Notes under the pieces: generated by a model
What the model saw: only the letters and a program-made list of their open reading frames with translations
Databases searched by the model: none
What the model was told of the DNA's origin: nothing
Part shown: positions 57,361 through 64,000 of the stretch, in pieces
Position numbering within the stretch: the first letter of the stretch is position 1
How the letters are laid out: the number at the start of each line of letters is the position of its first letter
Program-made: the position numbers and the translations under genes
Assembly (NCBI RefSeq): GCF_000010325.1
Contig: NC_009662.1
Location: 1,694,501 to 1,758,500 of the forward strand
Direction: 5' to 3'
Origin: Nitratiruptor sp. SB155-2
GTDB taxonomy: Bacteria > Campylobacterota > Campylobacteria > Campylobacterales > Nitratiruptoraceae
Length of the DNA stretch: 64,000 nucleotides

Positions 57361-59587
57361 GTGGCTCTGGCCTATGAAAGTAGTATCCTTGCGAATAGTC
57401 GATACCGAGTGAACAAACAAGCTGATAAATTTCCTCATTTTCAACAAATTCTGCAACTGTTTTTACACCGAGGTCTTTTGCAAGACTGACAATATGCTTT
57501 ACTATCGTATAGTTCACTTCATTCGTAAGATTTTTTATCAAACTACCATCTATCTTGATATAATCGGCACCAAGCTTTAGTACATAATCAAAATTTGCAT
57601 ATCCACTACCAAAGTCATCAATTGCAATCTGTATACCATATCTTTTCACTTCATTTAAAAAGCTCTGAACGATACTTTGCGTTTGCATATATTCAGTCTC
57701 CAAAATTTCGATAGTAATATATCTACCATACAATTCAAAATTCTTCAAAAGGTATGTCCTAATCTTTTCATGTTCAATATCCCGAAAAGAAAGATTTATA
57801 GAGATATGTTGTTTATTGCGTTGTAAATAGGAGAAAATATTTTCATACATCTGTTGTACTAAATCAAAATAGAGTCCACTTTGTTGAGTAATATCCATAA
57901 AATGGTATGGTGTCAATATGGTTCCATGGTCATCAATACGTGCCAAAATCTCACTATATACTACCTTTTTCGTATGATTATCAATCACATTCTGCCTATA
58001 TGCAAGGACTTTTCGTTCACTGATTAACTGTTTTAATTTAATATACTTTTGTTTGAAAATCTCATGCCTTTTTTCAATGAGTGTAGAATCATATATAACA
58101 ATTGGATTATTTAAAGTCGCAGTCTTTACTGCAAAATAGGCTTTTTGTAACGCATTATCAATATTTGCATCAATAATAGAACAGTGGATATGCAAATCAA
58201 TATCCACTCCATCCACTTTGATGCTTATAGCATCAAAAAAGTCAACAACTGTTTTGGCAAATGTCTTTGCTTCTTCTATCGAACCATTAAAAAGCATAAA
58301 GAATTGATCTGTTAAAGCATGAAATGTAGGGAGTTCAAATCGCTTCAACTCTTCAGCAAATCTTCTTAGCAGTTTATCGCCAAACTCTATACCGAAGAGA
58401 TCATTAAAAAGTTTGAAATGGTGTATATCAATATAAATAATCGTTTGAAATATCAACTCACGTTTGTGTATTAAAAAATAGTTGATATTAGGAAGATGAG
58501 TAATAGCATTGTAAAAAAGAATATTTTCTTTCTCTTTTTTTTGCAAAAAGGTATGATAGGCAAAAGCGACATCTCCGGCCAATTCTTCTAAAATTTTCAA
58601 TTCCTCTTCCAAAAACACCCCATCCTTCTCAATATACAAGGTCCCATAAATTTCTTGAAAGGCGGCAATATCGATATGGACCGCCTTGGTGACATCAATA
58701 TCTTTATCTCCAACAGCATATTGTGCAATCTTAATGTAGACTTTTATAAAATATCGATACTCTTTAAAATATCGAATACACTCTTGCAAAAAGATCTCAA
58801 AATCTTCCTCTTTCACCATCAACTCATTGATTTTTGAAACCAATTCCATCAATGTTCTCAAATAGTTCTCTTTTTGAAAAGCTTCTTGAAGTTCCCTGTT
58901 AAGCCTCTCTATTCTTTCGATTTTCTCGAAAATACTGTATTCGATTTCATTGAGTTCAATAAACAGTAAATCCGCTCTTTTTTCAGGCTTTTTGGTCCAC
59001 TGATAGAGTGCTAAAACCTTTTTGTAAAAGTAGTAAAATCCGAAACTGGTTATTAAAAAAACAATAGCAATGAAACCGATCAGCCAAGCAAGCTGTTTTT
59101 GCATCGATTGTGCAATTATTTCTCGAACAAAATCTGTACGAAGCACGATTACAAGACTCTTTTCCTGTTCAGTTTGCGTTTTTTTATCAAACATCGTTAT
59201 CGGTATATCAATCTTTATCCACTGTCTATTTTGAAGATGTTTTTTATTTAGTTGGTCTAGGGATAAGGTAGGCAAAGAAATGAATTTTTGAATATTTCCA
59301 CTCGTTTTAAAAACTATTTTTCTATCTTTATCCAATACATAAATTGCTTCGATATAGTGTGAACTATTTTTAATACGATCTAAATAGGTTGCAATTTGAT
59401 TTTGATCCATTAAAGGATCTTCCAAAAAGATTTTAATCTCTAATAGTTTCTCTTTTATATCCTCTTTGTAATGCTCATAAAGAGAATTTTGGATTTCATT
59501 TGCATAAAACATTACAGAAGAAGTAGTAATGATAAACCCGAGAATTAGAATAAAAATCGCAAAATGTTTAAAACGCAATGTTTTCAT
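57353..59587 (-). CDS. GGDEF-EAL protein, probable c-di-GMP phosphodiesterase
   Basis: The 744-residue protein has two membrane spans (about 8-28 and 168-190) flanking a 140-residue periplasmic sensor, then a coil, a GAF-like region (230-350), GGDEF and EAL domains. The GGDEF site reads LTDQF, so cyclase activity is probably lost. The EAL domain keeps E546 (EILARI), Asn in NLSF, Glu in EILE, the DDFGSGY and DYIKIDG motifs, Glu in VAEFVE and Gln in SQGYYF, so hydrolysis of c-di-GMP is plausible. Its ATG overlaps the preceding binding-protein gene (ATGA). Confidence 0.92.
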   Translation of the reverse strand: MKTLRFKHFAIFILILGFIITTSSVMFYANEIQNSLYEHYKEDIKEKLLEIKIFLEDPLMDQNQIATYLDRIKNSSHYIEAIYVLDKDRKIVFKTSGNIQKFISLPTLSLDQLNKKHLQNRQWIKIDIPITMFDKKTQTEQEKSLVIVLRTDFVREIIAQSMQKQLAWLIGFIAIVFLITSFGFYYFYKKVLALYQWTKKPEKRADLLFIELNEIEYSIFEKIERIERLNRELQEAFQKENYLRTLMELVSKINELMVKEEDFEIFLQECIRYFKEYRYFIKVYIKIAQYAVGDKDIDVTKAVHIDIAAFQEIYGTLYIEKDGVFLEEELKILEELAGDVAFAYHTFLQKKEKENILFYNAITHLPNINYFLIHKRELIFQTIIYIDIHHFKLFNDLFGIEFGDKLLRRFAEELKRFELPTFHALTDQFFMLFNGSIEEAKTFAKTVVDFFDAISIKVDGVDIDLHIHCSIIDANIDNALQKAYFAVKTATLNNPIVIYDSTLIEKRHEIFKQKYIKLKQLISERKVLAYRQNVIDNHTKKVVYSEILARIDDHGTILTPYHFMDITQQSGLYFDLVQQMYENIFSYLQRNKQHISINLSFRDIEHEKIRTYLLKNFELYGRYITIEILETEYMQTQSIVQSFLNEVKRYGIQIAIDDFGSGYANFDYVLKLGADYIKIDGSLIKNLTNEVNYTIVKHIVSLAKDLGVKTVAEFVENEEIYQLVCSLGIDYSQGYYFHRPEPLS

Positions 59588-60438
59588 ATCACGAGATTTT
59601 TTGTATCAAAGCCTTGATGTTTCAAAAAATTGATCAAATTTTTGGATGGGCGTAGCACCCACTTAATTTCTTGAAGAGATGCTATAAAATCTTGATAATC
59701 TATACCATCAGTATATGGTTTTACTACATTATAGAACTCTTTTGGATTCTTTTGTAAAATATGGACGGCTCGTTGGAATTGATGAAAGATAAACTCCACA
59801 TAAGACTTATCAAGATTGGAAAAGAAAAGATCTATTACTTTGATTGTTTTTAACGTTTTTGAAGAAGCTACTTCCGTAAAGCCCTTTTTCTTCAATAACG
59901 TTGCATAGGGCTCGTACGTAACTACAATGGATGGATGTTTGAACTTCTCTTTTAAGAAGCTATCTTGCACACCGTCTATAATCCTCAGTTGTGCTGAAAT
60001 GTTTGCTTCTCGCAAAAAAGCTTCCAATAAGGCTTGATTGACACTAGAAACTTCCAAATAGACATCAATAGTGTCTATTTTTTGCAGTACCTGTAAAAAG
60101 ACATTGGAGAGTATCTTATCAGCACCATAGGATACATCGACAAAGAAACGAGGTTTATAAGTCTTTTTTAACTCTTCATGAGAGAGTAACTCAAATTGCG
60201 TAGCAAACAGGCCATCACATAAATGGCTTTTACATAAAACAATACTTTCACTCAACGAATTAGTCCATTTGAGTCGAATATTCATAGGATCTAGCCAGCC
60301 CTTTTCATATGCATAAGCAATAGGCAGGTACCCTATCCAGCTATTAGCTACTATGCTAACTTTTTTCGTAGGCTTTGTCGTACATCCACTAAAAAAGCCA
60401 AAAAGAAACACCAGTAGTAAAACAAATACTCTCTTCAT
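59584..60438 (-). CDS. Substrate-binding lipoprotein (NMT1/ThiY/SsuA-like)
   Basis: The 284-residue protein is a type 2 periplasmic binding protein with a lipoprotein signal (FLFGFFSGC, Cys19) and an N-terminal pattern of the NMT1/SsuA family (KVSIVANSWIGYLPIAYAYEKGW). No ABC transporter genes are adjacent. Instead its stop overlaps the start of the GGDEF-EAL gene, so it probably works as the sensor part of a c-di-GMP system, as NspS does with MbaA in Vibrio. The ligand is unknown; possibly a sulfonate, pyrimidine precursor or nitrate-like compound. Confidence 0.88.
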   Translation of the reverse strand: MKRVFVLLLVFLFGFFSGCTTKPTKKVSIVANSWIGYLPIAYAYEKGWLDPMNIRLKWTNSLSESIVLCKSHLCDGLFATQFELLSHEELKKTYKPRFFVDVSYGADKILSNVFLQVLQKIDTIDVYLEVSSVNQALLEAFLREANISAQLRIIDGVQDSFLKEKFKHPSIVVTYEPYATLLKKKGFTEVASSKTLKTIKVIDLFFSNLDKSYVEFIFHQFQRAVHILQKNPKEFYNVVKPYTDGIDYQDFIASLQEIKWVLRPSKNLINFLKHQGFDTKNLVI

Positions 60439-60541
60439 AAATACATTTTAACACAAAAAAATAAAAAATAACCAAAATTTATTTTTCTTTCAAGAAGGAA
60501 CCTTTACAATGATTATACGACAACTCATATAAAGGATATTT

Positions 60542-61501
60542 ATGCAAGCCCTTTACGATATCGCCATTATAGGAGCAGGTCCTGCCGGAATCGGGACAGC
60601 AATAGAGAGTTTTATCTTTGGTATCAAAAATATTTTGCTGATCGAAAAGGCCGAAAACCACTCTGCCACCATCAGAACGTTCTATAAAGACAACAAACGG
60701 GTGGATAAGGACTGGATGGGACAAAAGGTGGAGTGTGAAGGACGGATCATTTTCATGGATGGAACCAAAGAGACCACCCTCGATCTTTTCGACAAAATGC
60801 TTGATCGGCACAAAATCGAGACACGTTTCAACACCGAAGTAGAAAAAGTGGAAAAAAAGGGGGATATATTTATCGTAACGACTACAAACAACGATACGTT
60901 TCAAGCAAAAAATGTGGTCATCGCTATCGGTAAAATGGGCAAACCAAACAAACCCTCCTACAAAATCCCTCCAAGCATCAAACAGTTTGTCAACTTCAAT
61001 CTGGACAAATGCCAAAAAGGTGAGAAGGTTCTGGTGGTCGGTGGTGGAAATTCTGCGGCAGAATATGCCTACTTTTTAGCCGATACCAACAATGTCACAC
61101 TCAACTACCGCAGAGAAAAGTTTACCAGACTCAACCCAGAAAACGAACGCATCATCAACGAGTATGCCAATGGGGACAAATTGAGACTCAAACTTGGAGT
61201 GGATATCACGGGCCTAGAAAGTGAACACGGAAAACCCAAAGTCAACTTCACTGATGGTTCAAGTGAAGTGTATGACCGCATCATCTACGCCATAGGTGGA
61301 ACAACACCAACGGAGTTTTTGAAAAAATGTGGCATCGAGGTAGTGGACAATAGAGTAGAAGTCAATGAAAACTATGAAACAAAGACACCAGGACTCTTTG
61401 CAGCCGGTGATATCGTCACACCGACCGGAGGATCCATCGCCATTGCACTCAATCACGGATACCGCATAGCCAAACATATCAAGGAGCGGTTGGGAGAGTG
61501 A
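60542..61501 (+). CDS. FAD/NAD(P)-dependent oxidoreductase (YpdA/CzcO-like)
   Basis: The 319-residue flavoprotein has an FAD-binding GxGxxG (DIAIIGAGPAGIGTAIE, about residues 6-22), an NAD(P)-binding motif (KVLVVGGGNSAAEYA, about residues 160-174) and the terminal FAD motif TPGLFAAGDIVTPTGGSIA (about 280-298). The order matches thioredoxin-reductase-like proteins, but there is no CxxC pair between domains, which points to YpdA-type (bacillithiol disulfide reductase-like) or related enzymes. AAAGGAT precedes the ATG. The gene is single and convergent with the thioredoxin-like gene. Confidence 0.88.
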   Translation: MQALYDIAIIGAGPAGIGTAIESFIFGIKNILLIEKAENHSATIRTFYKDNKRVDKDWMGQKVECEGRIIFMDGTKETTLDLFDKMLDRHKIETRFNTEVEKVEKKGDIFIVTTTNNDTFQAKNVVIAIGKMGKPNKPSYKIPPSIKQFVNFNLDKCQKGEKVLVVGGGNSAAEYAYFLADTNNVTLNYRREKFTRLNPENERIINEYANGDKLRLKLGVDITGLESEHGKPKVNFTDGSSEVYDRIIYAIGGTTPTEFLKKCGIEVVDNRVEVNENYETKTPGLFAAGDIVTPTGGSIAIALNHGYRIAKHIKERLGE

Positions 61502-61510
61502 TCACTCCCC
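61492..61510. terminator. Palindrome between convergent stops, possible bidirectional terminator
   Basis: GAGTGATCACTC (61496-61507) is a perfect palindrome extended by G/C pairs outward (GG...CC); it contains the two stop codons TGA and TCA. The long stem could stop transcription from both sides, but there is no T run, so the call is tentative. Confidence 0.35.
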
Positions 61511-61903
61511 CATAAACCGCTTTTTCCTTCTTTGCACATCATCAAGATAGGAGTGAAAATACTCACTGTTCTGATAGCCCAGGATTGGTCTGATGATCTC
61601 TTTACCGTCTGGAGTAAGGAAGAAGATGGTAGGAGTATATTTCGACTGTATCCACGAAGGAAAATTTTTCTCCTCTTTAAAAACTCGAACCGCTACGATA
61701 TCTTGCATTCGCTTTATGATCGATGGGTCTTTAAAAGTGGTTTCGAGCATCTTCTTGCACCAAGAGCAGTCGTGGCTCTCATAAAAGACCATTATGGGAA
61801 GATTTCTTTTTTTCGCTATCTTTTGTGCCGTTGCAAAATCTTTTTGCCAAAGAATTCCTGCAAACAGTATAAAAGGGACCATTAAACTCACAAAAATTCT
61901 CAT
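61502..61903 (-). CDS. Thioredoxin-fold protein (SoxW/DsbD-gamma-like)
   Basis: The 133-residue product has a signal peptide (IFVSLMVPFILFA), a thioredoxin fold with the active site CSWC (about residues 47-50) in VFYESHDCSWCKKML, and the cis-proline segment KYTPTIFFLTPDG (about 88-100). It probably reduces disulfides in the periplasm, perhaps for cytochrome c maturation or sulfur metabolism. The ATG at 61901-61903 is preceded by TAGGAGC. It follows the cytochrome c gene by 8 bases in an operon with the AhpD-like and TetR genes. Confidence 0.88.
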   Translation of the reverse strand: MRIFVSLMVPFILFAGILWQKDFATAQKIAKKRNLPIMVFYESHDCSWCKKMLETTFKDPSIIKRMQDIVAVRVFKEEKNFPSWIQSKYTPTIFFLTPDGKEIIRPILGYQNSEYFHSYLDDVQRRKKRFMGE

Positions 61904-61911
61904 AACTGCTC

Positions 61912-62238
61912 CTATCCACAATTCAGGCCATCACAACTACGCACTACGCCCATATCTCTGGCATTGTTTTTTAAAAAACGCATGAGATATTTCGAACGTC
62001 TTTCGAAATATCGTAACTTCAAATACTCCATCGCTTTTGGATCATCCTTATGCACTTCACGGAGCTTTTTTGCGTTATCTGCAAACATCTGCATCCATTC
62101 GTCGCTATAGAGCATAGCTGCGCCTTTGAAAGCAGGTCCATGACAGTGAACACAAAGCTTTTTATAGGCATTCAACCCTTTAGCCCCATACCCAAAAACA
62201 AAAATCGGCACCAAAAGCACCATGATGAAACGTGCCAT
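61912..62238 (-). CDS. Small c-type cytochrome
   Basis: The 108-residue product has a signal peptide (ARFIMVLLVPIFVFGYG) and one haem-binding CVHCH motif (about residues 34-38) in YKKLCVHCHGPAFKGAA. The axial methionine is uncertain; candidates are M61 or M82. Two more cysteines near the C-terminus (SCDGLNC) may form a disulfide. It likely carries electrons in the periplasm, for example from the neighbouring thioredoxin or a sulfur/nitrogen enzyme. An AGGAGGC precedes its ATG. Confidence 0.9.
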   Translation of the reverse strand: MARFIMVLLVPIFVFGYGAKGLNAYKKLCVHCHGPAFKGAAMLYSDEWMQMFADNAKKLREVHKDDPKAMEYLKLRYFERRSKYLMRFLKNNARDMGVVRSCDGLNCG

Positions 62239-62775
62239 CTAAGCCTCCTCTCCCAATCCAAATACATTGGATAAGGTATTGATATAGTTAAAATAGCCTG
62301 TAATGGCTACTGCTTCCACAATCTCCTTATCGCTCCAACCGAGATTTTTAAGATGCTCGATATCCTCTTTTGTTATTTTATAGTTGTCTTTGCGACTCGC
62401 CCTGATACAAAACCTGAGCAACTCTTTCACTCTCTCCTCCGTATCCATAGCATCGATGCCTTCCAAGATCGAAGCGATCTGTTCTTCATCGATACCCAAC
62501 ATTTTTGCGATATTTTTATGTACGTCCACACACATTTTGCAACTGTTCTCTTTTGAAATAAGCAGCGCAATAGCCTCTTTGATAAAATAGGGCAGGTGTG
62601 TCTGCTTTAACAGATAGTTCTGTACCATTACATCGGTTGCGTTATAGATATTTTCATCAATTGCTAAAAGTTTGAAAATTTCGCCCAGTTTTCCCGTTTT
62701 TTCCAAAATAGGACGTGCCTTTTCCTGAATTGCGGGACTCATCTGCTCAAATTCCGGCAAGTTTATATGTGCCAT
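62239..62775 (-). CDS. Carboxymuconolactone decarboxylase/AhpD-like protein
   Basis: The 178-residue helical protein has the CMD/AhpD motif KEAIALLISKENSCKMCVDV (about residues 66-85) with a CxxC (CKMC) and a following His (VDVH), as in AhpD-type peroxidase-reducing proteins. The C-terminal half has a second helix pair. A disulfide-reducing or peroxidase-linked role is suggested. Its gene abuts the TetR stop and is followed by the cytochrome c gene. Confidence 0.9.
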   Translation of the reverse strand: MAHINLPEFEQMSPAIQEKARPILEKTGKLGEIFKLLAIDENIYNATDVMVQNYLLKQTHLPYFIKEAIALLISKENSCKMCVDVHKNIAKMLGIDEEQIASILEGIDAMDTEERVKELLRFCIRASRKDNYKITKEDIEHLKNLGWSDKEIVEAVAITGYFNYINTLSNVFGLGEEA

Positions 62776-63381
62776 TTAGACTCCTTCACACTTGTTTAAT
62801 TCTTTCACGGCTTTATCACTCAGATAAGGCAAAAGAGCTTTAGAAACCTCCTTCGATACATCTAGAGCCATTGTTTGGGAAACGTCTTCCCCAAATGTTT
62901 GCAAAAAGAGGATCCAAAAGTTACTATAGAGTGCAATCGTGTTTGCGAGATGATGTTTCATCTCTTCTGTCAATGGGACGATACACCCTTTTTCCATAAG
63001 ATGCTCCATCAGCTGCAGAAGCTTTTCATACTGCATTTTGGTATCTTGTTGGACCTCTCTTTGTAAAAGAGGATCTTTTTGCATCAAAATCACGAGCTCC
63101 TTTTTCAAAAAACGGTATCGCCACCAAACAGTGGCAACATATTTACAATATGCCATCATGTCACATAACGTTTCAGGGAGTGCGAGATCTTCAAATCCTA
63201 TCTCTTCTCTCATCTTCTGATACAAAAAACGAATAATCTCCTCTTTGTTACGAAAATGATAGTAAAGATTCCCCGGACTGATACCTGTTGCTTTGGCAAT
63301 ATGGTTCGTACTTATATCTTTCGTTCCAAATTGATTGAAAAGCTTTAGTGCCTGAAACAAGATTTTCTCTTTTGTCTCCAA
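62776..63381 (-). CDS. TetR-family regulator
   Basis: The 201-residue protein has an N-terminal HTH (TKDISTNHIAKATGISPGNL, about residues 20-39, then YYHFRNKEEI) and a helical ligand domain. The start is a TTG (63379-63381) after a purine-rich AAGGGGAGG; no other start is better. Upstream at 63392-63409 is a palindrome TTAGAGTAATTGCTCTAA. It probably controls its own operon, which includes AhpD-like, cytochrome c and thioredoxin-like genes. Confidence 0.9.
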   Translation of the reverse strand: METKEKILFQALKLFNQFGTKDISTNHIAKATGISPGNLYYHFRNKEEIIRFLYQKMREEIGFEDLALPETLCDMMAYCKYVATVWWRYRFLKKELVILMQKDPLLQREVQQDTKMQYEKLLQLMEHLMEKGCIVPLTEEMKHHLANTIALYSNFWILFLQTFGEDVSQTMALDVSKEVSKALLPYLSDKAVKELNKCEGV

Positions 63382-63391
63382 ACCTCCCCTT

Positions 63392-63409
63392 TTAGAGTAA
63401 TTGCTCTAA
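63392..63409. promoter_or_regulatory. Operator-like palindrome upstream of TetR operon
   Basis: TTAGAG-TAATTG-CTCTAA, with six-base arms, lies about 11 bases before the TetR start and overlaps its purine-rich leader. It is a likely TetR operator. Confidence 0.55.
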
Positions 63410-63456
63410 TCACATTGTAGAATAAATTGTCATCCTTTGTCAAATAGAAGAAAAAA

Positions 63457-63828
63457 TTATAGATAGCTTACTCTGTTTTTACCGTTTCTCTTTGAGAAGT
63501 AGAGGGCTTCGTCGGATCGTTCCAGAAGGGTAGAAAGCGTATCGCCCTCTCTTTTGTTCGTCATACCTATGCTCACACTCAACGGATACTCGAAATGTTG
63601 ACTCAATGCTTCAAATTCGAGGCGGATGTGTTCCGCTTTTTCCTTTGCCTTCTTTTCATCCAGGTCGAAATAGACCACAACGAACTCTTCTCCGCCAAAA
63701 CGACCGACAATATCGGACTTTCTTGTGTTTTTCACCAGAATTTGAGCGAAGGCTTGTAAAACCTCGTCGCCAAAAAGATGGCCTTTGGTATCATTGATTT
63801 TTTTAAAATTATCGATATCGAGCATCAA
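63457..63828 (-). CDS. GGDEF domain protein (C-terminal part)
   Basis: The 123-codon frame encodes most of a diguanylate cyclase domain: MLDIDNFKKINDTKGHLFGD, then RFGGEEFVVVY with an intact GGEEF active site, and the C-terminal DEALYFSKRNGKNRV. It lacks the N-terminal part of the domain. The missing beginning (DGLTGLLNKKSLLRLLKAKL) lies immediately upstream in another frame (63809-64000). The two frames join if one A is removed at the A4 run 63827-63830 (minus-strand T run). Frameshift, real or due to error, is likely. Confidence 0.8.
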   Translation of the reverse strand: MMLDIDNFKKINDTKGHLFGDEVLQAFAQILVKNTRKSDIVGRFGGEEFVVVYFDLDEKKAKEKAEHIRLEFEALSQHFEYPLSVSIGMTNKREGDTLSTLLERSDEALYFSKRNGKNRVSYL

Positions 63829-64000
63829 AAGAGAGCTCTCTTTTTGTCAGCTTCGCTTTCAACAGACGCAGAAGGCTCTTTTTGTTTAAAAGGCCTGTCA
63901 ATCCATCTTTTTGCACTTCACTTTGCAGTTCACTTTTTTCTCTTTCCAGTTCTTGTGTAGTCTTCTCCACAAGATTGATCAATGCATTGATGGCACGAAT
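63809..64000 (-). pseudogene. N-terminal part of the GGDEF protein, other frame (5' end outside window)
   Basis: This open frame runs to the window edge and encodes a coiled-coil linker (VEKTTQELEREKSELQSEVQ) and the start of the GGDEF domain (KDGLTGLLNKKSLLRLL), then stops just after. It belongs to the same protein as the frame ending at 63457. Confidence 0.65.

Overview
The window fits a deep-branching, thermophile-like Campylobacterota (epsilonproteobacterium) chromosome, possibly near Nitratiruptor/Sulfurovum. This is inferred from the gene families and order: an htrA-response regulator-ArsS-type kinase cluster with the kinase motif HELKTPIAKGR, an HP0495-like DUF493 protein, and extended -10 promoters of the form TTTGCTATAAT. 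The species is not established. Most genes are tightly packed, with ATGA overlaps and many TTG or GTG starts.

Bases 1 to about 13580 are an AT-rich integrated mobilizable element. From left to right it carries a phosphorothioate DNA modification operon (dndC-dndD-dndE, dndE cut by the window edge) with a divergent XRE regulator; a plasmid-type segregation module (coiled-coil membrane protein, ParA/StbB-like ATPase, small basic protein); an AT-rich repeat region that could be an oriT or partition site; a coupling protein; a MobF relaxase with a small gene overlapping its 3' end; a small HTH protein; and a tyrosine integrase. It ends at a copy of a tRNA 3' end (probably tRNA-Pro), which marks one attachment site. 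A second, decayed copy lies 1.1 kb further right, beyond a RelE-like toxin gene pair.

Bases 14767 to 22760 are chromosomal: tRNA-Thr(CGT); a five-gene envelope cluster (COG3014 lipoprotein, YcfL-like, LpoB-like, DUF6844-like, CsgG-like); mobA; tRNA-Lys(TTT); a TPR protein; a Dabb protein; moaC; a SIMPL protein; and a DUF493 protein. Bases 22892 to 31797 are a type I restriction-modification operon transcribed leftward (radC, hsdM, rhuM/fic, an AlbA_2 ATPase-like gene, a small winged-helix frame, hsdS, hsdR). A 10-bp tandem repeat at the ATPase/winged-helix junction would fuse or separate the two frames when its copy number changes. I consider this the most interesting signal in the window.

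Bases 32033 to 42519 hold a DEAD-box helicase with a structured leader, a helical DUF6781-like protein, a BON protein, an inositol monophosphatase, htrA with its two-component pair, a NUDIX hydrolase, a small membrane protein, a K+ channel-like protein and a patatin. Bases 41668 to about 57360 are dominated by two divergent export operons sharing a TetR gene and operator region: EmrA/EmrB/TolC-like leftward, and HlyD/MFS/YbhFSR-like ABC rightward. The rightward run continues into DUF3187, an acyl-ACP-desaturase-like diiron protein, DedA and an MscS channel with an apparent frameshift.

The right end holds a substrate-binding lipoprotein paired with a GGDEF-EAL protein, a flavin-dependent oxidoreductase, a TetR-carboxymuconolactone decarboxylase-cytochrome c-thioredoxin operon, and a GGDEF protein that appears frameshifted at the window edge.
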